The notes under the pieces were generated by a model. The model was not told the origin of the DNA. It was given only the letters and a program-made list of their open reading frames with translations, and did not search any database. A stretch of DNA of 64,000 nucleotides, taken from the NCBI RefSeq assembly GCF_001522545.3, contig NC_031783.1, forward strand, positions 951,895 through 1,015,894, written 5' to 3'. Origin of the DNA: Parus major. Lineage: Eukaryota > Chordata > Aves > Passeriformes > Paridae. Made by a program: the position numbers and the translations under genes. Shown piece after piece: positions 1-11,800 of this stretch. Every line of letters begins with the position of its first letter. Position 1 is the stretch's first letter.

Positions 1-306
1 TTCTTTATTCCCAGTTTCTAGTACTTCTCCCCGACTCTGTCCATACCCTACTCCAGCTGGCAGGAGAGAAGAGTCTTTTCCCAGGTGGTTTCACTGTCAG
101 GGGAACATGTCCCCTATAAACCACACCACCACAGTCACAATTAGCTCCTGATCTGGAGCTTTTGAATCTGAATGGAGGCGATGGCCACTCAACCCCTGTA
201 GTAAGAGAACTACAGAACAGCTTTGTCAGCTCAAATTAGAGATAAAAACTGAAAACAAAGGTGGTAAAACACTTTCCTGGTCCCTGATCTGTGAGTGGCA
301 TCCCTA
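1..306. other. Intergenic, no gene seen
   Basis: No splice-bounded open frame, RNA gene or recognised repeat is visible before the first CR1 tail. Confidence 0.5.
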
Positions 307-382
307 CCCGTGGCAGGGCAGGGCTGGCACAAGATGAAATTTAAGGTCCCTTCCAGACTAAATCATCCTGTGATTCTATGAT
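307..382 (+). repeat. CR1 LINE 3' tail fragment
   Basis: The segment reads as the last ~75 bases of a CR1 element: a 'ggcagggctgg' block, then 'ttaaggtcccttccagac', then the terminal 'tgtgattctatga' motif. It is strongly 5'-truncated, as most CR1 insertions are, and carries no coding capacity. Confidence 0.75.
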
Positions 383-3300
383 AAAGTCCAGGAGGATGTT
401 TTGGGGCCATCAGGGTCTCTGAGACCTTCTCAGCCACCCCATCAGCAGCTCTGCACTGATTCCTGCACTCCCCTCACCTTACAGGAGCTGGACCAGACCC
501 TTCCTTATTCAGGCCAAAGCTGGGTTCAGGCCTGTTCAAGATAAAAACCCAATTCACAGGGAATTCACCTTGTATTTTTACAGATGGATATGATGCAGAT
601 CCTGTGATGCCTTCTGGAATGAAGTATCTGATTTATTATGATGGAAACAAAACCTCTTCAATGTTGCCATGGTCTTCCAGGGTGGCAGGCATGACCAAAC
701 TGCCTGGGGAAATTAGGAGGTTATGAAAGAGGGTCTCAGTGGCTGGCTTATCTTATAAAAGCTGACTTATAAAAGCCACAGCTGCTGATTAGGACCCAGC
801 CCCTCTGATGGCTCATAACCAGCCCTTGCTTCAAAGCACAGAGGAGAACTGAAGCAACTTTTTCCTCTGCAGGCTGATCTGGCTCCCTGTGAGGAACCAA
901 CAGCCACCTCTGCTGATGGCTGAATTTCTGTCTCTGGTCAGACAGAAACTCAAGCACTCAGTGGAGATCTTACCAAAGTGTGGAGCTGCTCAAGAGATGG
1001 AGAACTCCTGCTTTGGGCAGCTGACACAGTATGGAAACAACAACCCTTCCTAGATGATCTAGGTCCCACCATTAATATTTTTTCCCAGAGATGAGGCATT
1101 AAAATGATGATACAAGAAAGTAGTTTTTATTTCTATGGCACCAAAAACAGCAGATGGGGAATTTTATTTTTTTTTTCTGAAAAAATCTGAGAGCTGGACC
1201 TGTCTGATAGTGCTGACATTCTCCACAAGGATGAGAAGTGGAAGGTGATTTTAGTACAAATATCACCAGTGAAGGAAAGGCTGAGCAGACACGTGGGTTA
1301 GAAAGTGAGTGTGAGATACAAGTAGAAATCAGAAGCCCTTCCAGAGATGACATGGGTTTGCACATCAAGATTGGTGTATATGAAAGACTTTTACTTGGTT
1401 TCAGCTGAATGCCCTCAGAGAGATGCAAAATGGACAGCTGAATTTGTAAGTGAATTTCAACTGTGCTGAAAGACTCCAACTTAGGTCTTAAATCAAATTC
1501 AGAGTAATGAAAATGAGATTTCCAACACATGAAGACCTGCAGTAATTTTTGAATTCTAGAAGAGGAAGATGAAACTGAATAAAGAAAAACAAGCTCAATT
1601 CTGAGCTTGATTGCTGCCCACAGGGAGCAGGATGGAGCTCATCAAATGCTTTCACCTGAGCAATAGATGATGTGATGGCCTGGAGCTGAAAGATCTTGTC
1701 TGACACCAGCAGCAAAGATAAAGATGATGTTAATCTGCATTGATTAATCAGAGTTTAATCTGGCAGTGATGTCTACAGAAATTTAGAAACCTTCCTCCAC
1801 CTGATGCAGTCTTCTCCATCACCAGCTTTCACATATAATGACTTAATCAGTTTTGTGCAGAAAACTGAGACACAGTGTCAAGTGCTTTAGTAAAATTTAA
1901 ATATATTACTGCAATCTCTTCTAACATCAGTCACCACACCCCAGACTCAGAGCTGACAATTCCCTTCTCATCTAACTTCTAATTATTAACTAAATAGGAA
2001 AATAATAAAAGACAATGAGGAGAAGCAATCAATAAAGCCATGGCTTATTGTCCTTTTTTTGCTAACAGCACGGTCCTGTGGACACTGTGGGTCTCTCTAA
2101 TGGATACAGGAGTATCCAGAGGTTTTTCTTTCTCAGTCTTTGCTCTTTTTCAGTTAGCAGTGAAGTAGATTTATTTGTACAATCGCTTCCAGCTCACTTC
2201 TCTCTTGTGCCTTTGCACCACGTGGTTTTCCAGCCTTTTGGACTTTTACCAGAGTTTTTATTTCCTGTACCACAGGACCACCTCCACCAGGACCACACAT
2301 GGTCCCATCAGGACCTGCTCACATAGCACAGGCATCTGCTCCTCCAGCAGGCAGCTGCTACCCGGGCAGTAGCCAGAAAGATCTTCTGCTGCAGTGCCCA
2401 GTTTGCCCAGTTGATGCCAGAGGGCAGGGACGGGCCATGGGCCCAGGGGAAGGTGCCTGCAGAGCTGGTAGAGGCAGTGGGGCAGTGCAGTGGTCAGGCT
2501 GAGCCACCTGTGCTCCATTCCCTGCACAGAGATCTCCCAAACAACCCTCACTGTGCTGGCCCAAAATATCCTGAGATGGGAAATCTAGGCCCTGTTAAAG
2601 GCTTGGCATTCTTTTCTTCAGGTGGAAGGCAAACATTTGGGAATAGATGTGAATGTGTTGGAGTCTGGCCTTGCCTCTCCAAGGTGTGCATGCCCCATAT
2701 TTGTACTTTCTCCAAGAAGCAGACAGCAGTGTCTTAGCTTTTATCCAGTAATGTTATAATGGAAGACAAGAAAATACATTTGTTATACACTTTGTTAGCA
2801 ATTCTGAGGGAAATAAAAGAATATTTGTCTTTGGCCCTTGCTCCTCTCTATCCTCCATGAGGCTCAAACTTCCCCAGAGCTCAGACCTTTGCATTTCATT
2901 CCTGATGGTGTTTGTTTTTTGTTCTTCTTTCCTGTGAGTTTGGCTAATAGCTTCTTTTTTTTCCCCCTTTTATCTCATGCAAACTTCAGTACCCACAGCC
3001 TCCACTGTGATGAGCCCAGAGTTCACCCCTCATACACAGAAGCTGCACTTCCCAGGGAATTAATGGTGCTGTGAAAGCACTCAGAGCATGAAATGATCAT
3101 GCAAATCTCACTGCCAGACTTGGTCCCAGGATTAAGGCCTTGCATGATGCCTCAACAGGAGAAGCCGTGGTCAATGGGTGGGTACTCTTTGTCCCAGAGA
3201 AACCCCATCTCCTTTTCTCAACACTCTCTCCTGTGAAAAGGCCAGAGAGAAAAAAAGGAAATCTCCCTCAGGTTTCCATTTGGCTGCATTTTCCCAGCCT

Positions 3301-4250
3301 GTAAATCAGGTAGCGAGAAGCCTGGAGGGCAAAACAGCCCCATAAATCCCTCAGTGATATGGGTGATTCTGCAAACAACCGGGAAAGGACTTTCCCTTCT
3401 CCAAAAGCTCCCAGGGACATGGTTTTCATTTGGTGTGAACTGAGACCTCAGCCTGGGCTCAGGATTTTGAAGATGTGTTAATGTGATGATCCTTAACACA
3501 TTCAGTCCCCAGGGGCAGTATTAATCTACTGCTACCCCTGTGGTTTGTAAACTCCTGGTCTGGCTTTATGGGGACCTGCATGTGTTAAATGCATAGTTTT
3601 CTACTGAAACAAGGGGGGAGAGACCCACTTGTTACTGCAGCACATCAGAAAACTCCACTGGCAGAGTAACACAGCAAAGGCAGAACACTCCTGCACACGG
3701 TGCTCAGGGGGGTAGTGATGAATTGCTGCAGATGTTTTCCAAACACCCTGGCCAAATCTCCAGATTCAGAGCCTTCCCTCTCTGCAGGTGTCACTCCACA
3801 GCCCAGCTCTCCTTGTTGAAATACCAAACCAAGGTTCCTCCCTTCCTTCCCACTCGGTCAGACAGGATCTCTTAAGAGCCAGCCCGGACCGGCACAGCCC
3901 AGCCAAGGATCACCTGCACCGCAGCCCGGGGCTTTGGCCTCTGCTGTTGGCAGAAATTCTTGTGGGGCAATGGATCCTCCTGTCCCTGCTCTGCTCCCGC
4001 AGTGAAATCAGAGCCTCTGGAGAAGGCTGATCCCAGCAGCTCCTGTGTCCCTGCAGCCACAGCAGGGCCACATCCAGAGAAAGCAGCGCTGGAGCCCGAG
4101 GTGCCCCAGAACAGGGAAACGCAGCTTCCAGTGCCCTGAACTCCCCACACCGGCTGCTCCCCTAGCCCAGACTCCCAGCTGGACACATGAGAACATCTTT
4201 GGAAAGAACTTCCTTTTTCTTTTGGATCTTCTCACCTCAGCGACAGTCTT
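383..4250. other. Intergenic stretch, no supported gene
   Basis: About 3.9 kb of moderately AT-rich DNA. Short open frames occur on both strands (for example 1099-1530 minus and 2411-2737 plus), but none has a family resemblance, splice-site support or codon bias. No further CR1 tail is recognisable. Confidence 0.5.
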
Positions 4251-4268
4251 TTCCCATTGGATACACAC

Positions 4269-4823
4269 TGTAACTCCATCGTGAAAGGAATGACAGATTT
4301 GTCTTTACAAACAAACTATGGATGTGCTGGTAAATAAAGCTAGATACCGAGAGATAAAAAAAAAACAACAATGGGAAGGATCCCACACTGATTGATAAAT
4401 GGAATGAGAGATTTGTCTTTACAAACAAACTGTAGGTCTGCTGATGTATAAAATTGAATACTGAGAGATGATGGAAACAACGAGAAGAGTCATAAATTCC
4501 ATAAGGAGTTCCACTAATTGACACAAGGAAAAGACAAAGAGGGAGAGAGGTAAATATTAGAAGGTTGCTTAGGTATTAGGCATTTCAGCTATTAGGCATT
4601 TTGGGGAGTCTGTACCTCTCAAGTGCCTCAGCCAATGGGGGAAAAAAAAGGGACATGCAGTCGGGAAATAAGGATAAAAAAGGAGGCTGCATCCTCCAAA
4701 AATTTGAGACCCCAGGGGAAATGCCCCATGGCCTCCCCCTTTATTCAAATAAATTTACAGGACTCCTCTGTCCCCTTTTTGGACATAATCCTCTGGTGTT
4801 TGTGGATTTATTTTCCTGACAAT
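4269..4823 (+). mobile_element. Endogenous retroviral solo LTR (passerine type)
   Basis: The block has LTR architecture. Its left part has a direct repeat of about 68 bases at a 115-base offset (about 4287-4355 and 4402-4468, both containing 'tttgtctttacaaacaaac'), which fits a U3 enhancer duplication. A TATA-like 'ggataaaaaagg' sits near 4671, an AATAAA-type signal near 4746-4752, and the block ends in a U5-like T-rich part finishing 'cctgaca'. It resembles LTRs I know from songbird genomes. No internal viral genes flank it, so it is read as a solo LTR. The ends are approximate and I could not find a clean target-site duplication. Confidence 0.6.
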
Positions 4824-5002
4824 CTGTTTCACATACAGGAGATTTCCTTTGTCCTCCCCATTTTGTTTCAGACTGGGCTGATCCAATGTAACATTCAGGA
4901 AGAGGGTGAGGATACAGAGTATTTTCCAGTGAGAATGTCCCTGCTGTGAGCATTTTTTATCCAGCCAGCTGAAGCAACTTCAAGTTCTGCCAGGGAAGCT
5001 TT

Positions 5003-5165
5003 GGATTGGATATTAGAGAAAAAAATTCTTCACTGTAATGGCAGTGAGGCATGGCACAGGCTGCCCAGGGCAGTGGTACAGTCACCAGCCCAGGAGGTGT
5101 TAAAAAAACCACATAGATGTGGCACCTGGGGACGTGGTTTAGTGGTGGGTTACTGGTTGGGCTTG
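5003..5165 (+). repeat. CR1 LINE fragment
   Basis: The sequence follows the CR1 3' region: 'ggattggatattag', 'ggcacaggctgcccag', 'gtggcacctgggg', then 'gtggtttagtggt'. The terminal ATTCTATG-type repeat is missing, so both ends are truncated. A short minus-strand open frame over it is a by-product. Confidence 0.75.
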
Positions 5166-5637
5166 TACAGAAGATCAAACTATGAAAAGCCAGGGCTCAT
5201 AAAGGAGACAGAGGAGTCCTGCAACTTTATTCCAATAAAGGGAGAGAGTCCACCAGGGTACACACCCATGGGGTTTTCTCTCCCGAGGTTTCAGAGGGTG
5301 CAGCCGCCTTTTATCCCAAACTCCCAGCCACATTTTGCCCTCTTCCTTTCCCCATTGCTGAGGAATGAGGAAGGTACAGCTTTCCCTGCCACATATGCCC
5401 CTTGAACCTGTCATTTTACCCCAAAGTTCAGAAACTCAAGCTCTTGCAGACCCACTTGTCTGCTTCAAGAGTCAAAGCTGCCTGGGCTCTGTAACAAACC
5501 TGCTGCTTGAAGCTGGTAGAGACATTAAGATCCATTTCAAAGAAGTTATCACTCATCCCCTCACCCATGGAATTGTTTGTCAGGACATTAGCACTCACCT
5601 TTCCTGTCACAAGGAACTGTTACCTGTGACAGTGTCC

Positions 5638-5851
5638 TGATGTCCTGGTGATGGTTGAACACCTGCCAGCAGGAGAAGCAGGGAATGAATTCCTTGTCCT
5701 GTTTTTCTTGCATGGCCTTTACTTTCCCTGTTAAACTGTTTTTATCTCAAACCATGAATTCTCTTCCTCTTACAATGCTCTCTCCATCCCTCTGGGAAGG
5801 GGTGAGTGAGCAGTGTGGGGCTGAGTTGCTGGCTGGGGTTAAGCCACAACA
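5638..5851 (+). mobile_element. 3' half of an ERVL-type LTR
   Basis: It contains 'gttaaactgtttttatctca' and ends in 'gctggctggggttaagccac', followed by a terminal CA at 5850-5851. This is the 3' part of a common avian ERVL LTR family, the same family as the longer copy at 35957-36516. The 5' half is absent, so it is a truncated solo LTR remnant. Confidence 0.65.
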
Positions 5852-7950
5852 TGGGGAGGATTCTCCTGTGCCAGCTCTGCAAACAGCACTGATCCCCAGG
5901 GGCAGCACACAGGAGGAGCACAGCTCATGGAATCATATAGCAATAACATAGAAAGTATGGGGAGGTGTATTAGTGATGAAGTTTATCTCCTGGTTTAATC
6001 TTTTTATTTTCTTGTTGCTAAGTGATGTCTACTTTTGCCCCAAGGAATCCTATCATGATGGGTTATGGGCACTTGAATACTCACAAGTATTTGAGAGTTG
6101 GACTCTCAGGAAAATAGAAATACAGATTGCAGAAAATCACCTGGCACCTGTCAGCCTGAGAGGTGAATGAGTCTTGACAGTGTAACTTCCATTACATCTC
6201 ACCTGTGCCAAATTCTCATGACTTCAGGCCCAAAAATAACTGGTGCCAGACCTGTGTACCAGCAGTACATCACACAAGTATTTTAACCTGTCTTTTGTAA
6301 CTAAATCTCTGTACCAGTTGAATTGTTACTTAGCAATGCTTGCATTTTCCCAGCAAGCAATGTCATGAAGCAGAAACACAGTTCAGATTCTGTTAGCTTA
6401 AAATCCAGGCCCTGGCACAAATGTCACCTATGCCAGCTGTGCCACATCAGGTCTGTACTGATGCAGGGCCTGTTGCTACATTTACCCATTCCAGCACAAG
6501 CTGCTCTCAGTGAAAAGAGTCAGATACACACACCTGGGACCTTTTCTTCAACTGGCTTTGTCAGATAATCCACTGGAAACCCAACCACCCACAAGACAAG
6601 GCAGGAACTGATTTACCCAGCAGTTGCCCTGTTGAAAGACTCCTCAGAAGGCAGGAGCCCATGGTGGAGGTGTGGAGTGGAGCAGGAGAAAGGGATGGGA
6701 GCAGCTGGGCTGTAATGTCCAGTGTCAGCACCTATGAACCCTGAGCACCAGCAGAGGAGTGGTTTTATCTCTGTCAGGAGGTTTCTGCTCTCCACCTGTC
6801 AATTATCATCTCACCCCAAGGTCCCTGCCGTGGTTTCACCTGTGGTTTAACCAGAGCTGTCTGTAGCTGGAAGGGACAAGATAAAGTCTTGCCCTCCTCA
6901 CCCCACTTGCCCCTCCTGATTTTGTGATGGTAGCAGCCCTTACCTCACTTAAATCTTTAAGCCAACATGCAGATAGTCATCTGACCTTCTTCCCAGCAAG
7001 GTGCAGCTTAGCAGCAAAGTGCCTGCATTAAACCTTTCCTGTCTGTTGGGGGGAATTGTACTGCCTGCAGGAAGCCAAAGGCTCAGGAATCACACACTTG
7101 ATTCATCTGCTGTATAAAGGGATCCTTGGGTTTTGAGGATAATTTTTAGCACTGCCAAACCACAGAGACTTGATGCCAAAGTTAGCCATGTCAGTAGTGC
7201 TGCTCCAGCAGGCTTCATGCCTCAGGTGACTTTCCAGGATTACTGAAGCCTGATCACTTTTTTGGTTGTTTTTAATACTTAAATGCCAACAGCATGCAGG
7301 TGCCTGAGGAGAAGTGCCACTTTGTTGATTAAACTATTTTCAGAGTGTCTGATATTCCCATCAGCCCTGCTGAGCCCAGAGATATCTGGCTGGGCTCTAC
7401 CTTGGCTCATGCCTCAGAAGTGAAATGTTCACAGTGCTCTGACAGTGAACTCACAGTTCCTTATACGATTCAGGGCAGGAAGGGGCCAGCCTATTTGCCA
7501 GATTCGTTGCAAAGTCTACCAATCAAGAGAGAAATCATTCTCTGTCTGTGCCAAAAGTGCAAATTACAGTTGGAAGAATGCTGAGTTCACGAATGTGAAA
7601 ACTCACGATGTGTGAGGATTTTTCTGACATTTTACAATGTTTTATAAGGGGTTTTAAAGCCCTGTCTCGATGAATCACCTGGAATTCTCAATTTCTCTTT
7701 TTAAAAGTCTGTGGTACGTGGCTGCAGAGAATCACGAGCATCTCAGCCTCAAGACTGAGCCATTGAAGGCAAAGAACCACTTCTTTCTTACTTTCTAACT
7801 TTTCTGTTAACTTTGGTTCTGCTGTGCGAGGGGAAGGACAGGATTCCTGCTTCTCAGCTGCCTGGACAGTGCCAGCTACGGGCTGTTCTGGAGAACTGCA
7901 CTGCTCCGCAGCAGAGCTGATCCTGCCGGGGTCCAGCAGCACTCCGAGTC
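5852..7950. other. Intergenic stretch upstream of TEDC2
   Basis: No coding exon is supported here. In mammals CCNF commonly lies upstream of TEDC2, but I find no recognisable cyclin F exon in these 2.1 kb or anywhere further left in the window. Confidence 0.45.
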
Positions 7951-8618
7951 CTCGCTACAAACCCGGCAGCTCCCACAGCCGCAGGGCAAGGCAGAGTCCC
8001 CTCTCCATCAAAAACACCCCACAGATTATCTTTTCTGCTGATGCAAACGGCGGGCGGCAGCAGCAGCACTTTGCCGTGCGCTGTGTCCGCTGGGCTGAGG
8101 GCGGCTCTGCCAGGGCTCCCGGGGCTGACACCGGCCCCGGATGGGGCTGCCTCCGGCTGCGGGGCCCGTGCGGAGCCCAGGGGCTCTGGGTTCTCGGGCC
8201 GCTCCACTGCCAAGGCTGGGAGGAACAAACCCCTTGTGTCCTGACCCCGGGTGTGCCGGGAACCTCGGGCTGTGGGACGGGCCCGCGGTGCCCGAGCCCC
8301 CTCAGAGGGCGTAGGAAGGAGAGGGAAGCACTGAAGGCAGCGGAAGGAAAAGCGGCTTCCCCGGGCCCAGCGGGGAATCCCCGGCACTGTCCCGCCCGCG
8401 CCAGGCAAGCACAGCGACAACACGGACCCCCCTGCCCGACACCCTTCGGACTGCGGCGGAGCGGGACCCGGGGACAGCCGGAACGCCTCAGGCCCGGGGC
8501 CGCTGCCGCTCCCGCCGCGCGCGGGACACGCCCCGCCCGCAGGTCCTGGCAGGGCCGTAGCGAGCGCGGGGCCGGAGCCGGGGCCGGCGGGAGGAGCGGC
8601 GGGGCCGCTGCCGGGCTG

Positions 8619-8817
8619 ATGCTGCCTGCGGGCTGCGGTCGAAGGTGAGGGCGGGAGGCCAGGGCCCCGGCGGGCCGGGTCGGGTCCCGCGGGGCTCTGA
8701 GCACGCTGGGCCTTGCAGGGCGGCGGCGGCGCTGAGGACGGCGCTGGGCGAGGGCGCGGAGCGGCGGCGGGAGCTGGAGCGGCGGGCGGCGCGGAGCCGG
8801 GCGCTCCTGTGGCGCTG
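8619..8817 (+). CDS. TEDC2: TEDC2 exons 1-2 (N-terminal coiled segment)
   Basis: Exon 1 (8619-8644) encodes MLPAGCGR and ends at AAG|GTGAGG with two bases of an Arg codon. Exon 2 (8719-8817) follows a 'ccttgcag' acceptor and encodes an alanine- and arginine-rich helix, ALRTALGEGAERRRELERRA, ending at CTG|GTGAGT. The start was chosen because the first residues match the mammalian N-terminus (MLPAGC) and because the helix aligns with the mammalian segment that ends in a conserved leucine/tryptophan patch. Confidence 0.85.
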
Positions 8818-11800
8818 GTGAGTGCGGCACCGGTGTGTGCTGGGCCGCCCGAGACCGATGTGTGGTGATCCTCCCGGCACCCGGGTGTGTGCTGAGCCGC
8901 CCGGGACCCGGGTGTGTGCTGAGCCGCCCGGGACCCGGGTGTGTGCTGGGCCGCCCGGTACCCGGGTGTGTGCTGGGCCGCCCGGGACCCGGGTGTGTGC
9001 TGGGCCGCCCGGGACCCGGGTGTGTGCTGGGCCGCCCGGGACCCGGGTGTGTGCTGGGCCGCCCGGGACCGGTGTGTGCTGAGTGGCCCGGTACGGCCCT
9101 CCCGGGCCCCTCCATCCCCGGGCGGCCCGGAGGGAGGAAGGAGGCCCGGGCGCTGGTCCCTCAGCCGTGTCCGAGGCCCCGCGGGCCGGGGGTGCTGATC
9201 TCGTCCCGGTGCAGCAACGCCGGCCCCTGTTCGTTGTTTGTTCCCTCCAGGGATGATGAAGAAGAGGAGCAGCCACAGCCAGGCTCCAGCACTGAACATG
9301 GTGAGCGCTTCCCCCGGGCCGGTGCCCCTCATGTCACACCGGCCCCGGGCCATTTGCGGTGTTAGGAGTCATTCCAGTGCTCTGCATCCACCTAAATACC
9401 CCCTGTGCCTTTTTCTGCCCGCTCTCCTTCTTGGGCTTAGCTTGGAGTCGTGCCTCGTTAGCCAAGGCCGGCAATAAAGTGACTGTGGGCCTGACCCAAG
9501 TGTGGGAGTGTCACTTGTTGAGGTTGACTCGGGAGAACTGTCCTCCTGGGTTCATCCTCACATCCATCCTGGGTCTTTAAAGCTTCTGGCAATCCTACCT
9601 GCATCCTCTGTGAAGTGGCTGTTCCCACACCTAAAAAGCTAAATAGCTTCCTGCACCATTCATTTGGTTTAGTTTCTCTCTGTACTACCTGGAAAAGCAA
9701 GTTAGTGAAGCGTCAAATGGGGAACATCCAGGTTTGAGCCTTCTGACATGTTTTCTCTTCTTGCAGAAGACAGGCCTTCACCCAAGGAGCTAGAGGAGCT
9801 GGAACTGCTCAACAGGGCCTTAGAGAAGGCACTGAAAGTCAGGAAAAGCATCTTGAAAACTCCGTTAGAGGCTCAGGGAGCTACCGGAAAGAAATGGGTA
9901 GGTGAGGCACATGCTCCCAAGAAAGCTGAAGAGCAGCAGGTGCCTGTACCTGTTGAGGATGTCCATGAGTGCAGGAAGGTGAGAGCTGGAAGCAAAAAGC
10001 CTTTGTTGTTGAAGAAGCCCTCTCCATACCAGTTAAGAGCCCCTTACAGGACTGACCCAGACATGAAGAAACTGCAGCAGAAAGTCCCAGCCAGATGTGT
10101 TTCTCAAGGCCCCAGGACATCTGGGAAGATTTCCTCAAAAGGAATGACTTCCAAACAAGGCAGGAGTCACAGGACAGCAACTGGTGCCAGTGCCAGAGAG
10201 GTCTGTGCTGCAGCTGAACCCTGGGAGACACCTGGCTTGTCTGAATCTGCCCCAAATGAGCAGCAAAGCTTTTCTGGAGGGGGTTCAACTGTGGGAAAGA
10301 ATTCCATAGCTGATGGCAAGCAGTTACTTGATGCAGGGAAGAAAAGTTGTGGTTTCCTGGGAGAGTCCAGCAAAAAGGAGGATGCTGCAGATCCATGGGA
10401 AAGGAACACCTCACTGGGGACAGGCACCTTGCAGGAAAAGGGGTAAGTGTGGGAGGTGGGCACCTCTTCTGTTCTGCTCCACACTCACAGGCACGTGTAC
10501 AGATCCTGCTGGCTGTGGCTGCTCTGGGGGTCCTAGCCTGGCTTCATCCTCCTCACATCCCTCTCAAGAGGAAGGATCCTATACAGTTTAAAAGCCTTTA
10601 TTGTGGTTGAGTAAGTGTTTTCATTTTAAGGGCTTATTCTTGGTTGGCTGGGACTTTGAAAGCCTTTCAATTAAGACTTCTGATTTTTCATAGTCCCCTG
10701 TGAGTGTTTTGGAAAGCTGTCTCTGTAGAGTTTTCTTGAGCCTTAGCTTTCCTCTGAGTGTACTCTCTATTATAGCATATTGATTTTTTTATTTATTCTA
10801 TTTTTACACTGTGATAATACATAATGCATGAATTTTCTCTCTCTCTCTCTAAAGCATGTGCCTGGTGCTGTTTGGAGGGATGGCATCTGGGTTTAATATT
10901 GTCCCTGTTAACCTGTAACACTGCCCATGTAGCTACAGGCATCAGGACTGACTAACTAGAGTGCAGTTGTTTCAAGGGTTTGGTGTAGGAAGGATTGTCA
11001 AGGGAATGTTACTGAGATTCTTTGTGGAAAAGTGGTAAAATAATACTTGGAAGATTGGCTTTGCATTCATGCCAGCCTGTCTTGTTTAAGTAATTTCTTT
11101 CCTCTTTTGTTTTAACAAAACATTGAGGCTCAATCCGATGTCCCTGGAAAGTTTTGAGGCATAATTCTCTCAGCTGCCACAACCTAACTCTTGTGTTTGT
11201 GCAGGGAGGAAATTACCCCTTTTCATTAGCATTGGAAAGGCCCCAGGACACTTTAGTGACAGTTGCTGTGGGAACAGGGATTTGGATTCAAACATTTACT
11301 TAGATTTCCACCTGTGGCTTTGCATTCCTAGTCTGCATGTGACTAACAACTGTCAACCCTCCTGTTTTTGTAATAACAGTTTAGGGTTAAGAATCATATT
11401 TCCAGTGGAAGCTGAAATGTCCCTTTCCTATTTCTTTGAGTGTGACATGGTGCTAAGCAAAGCTGCCCTGTCCTGCTAAGGTAGGGCACAAGGTGTGGCA
11501 GACAAGCTTCCCTGAAGGTGTTGTTTCCATGTTTGTACCCTGCTGTGCCATGGTTTTGCTCCCAGCTGCCCATCCTGGATGAACCTCTGATTGGTGGCAG
11601 GATGCAGGAGCTCTCCCAGCTCAGCTTCATGATGCCTGTGGAGTCAAATGAGCAGCCTAATCTTCCTTCCTTGAGGACAGTCTGAGGACAGTGGTGGGTC
11701 CAACCTCCAGAGTTGCTGACATCTCCCAATCCAGCTAAATTAATTTCAGATTTTGACAAAACACCCTTTTCCCTGTTGGAGGACAAGACTTGGTTAATTG

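Larger units (their letters stand above)
7960..9220 (+). promoter_or_regulatory. TEDC2: CpG island / presumed TEDC2 promoter
   Basis: GC content and CpG density rise sharply from about 7.9 kb and stay high past exon 3. The translation start at 8619 lies inside the island, as expected for a broadly expressed centrosomal gene. No TATA box was seen, and the transcription start cannot be fixed from sequence alone. Very long minus-strand frames here (up to 499 codons) reflect the scarcity of stop codons in CpG-rich DNA. Confidence 0.6.

Noticed and set aside
7854..9353. 499-codon minus-strand open frame (and 386- and 262-codon companions)
   Set aside because: It lies antisense over the TEDC2 CpG island and the 27-base minisatellite. 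Its repetitive peptide is simply the repeat read in frame, and the opposite strand carries genuine TEDC2 exons.
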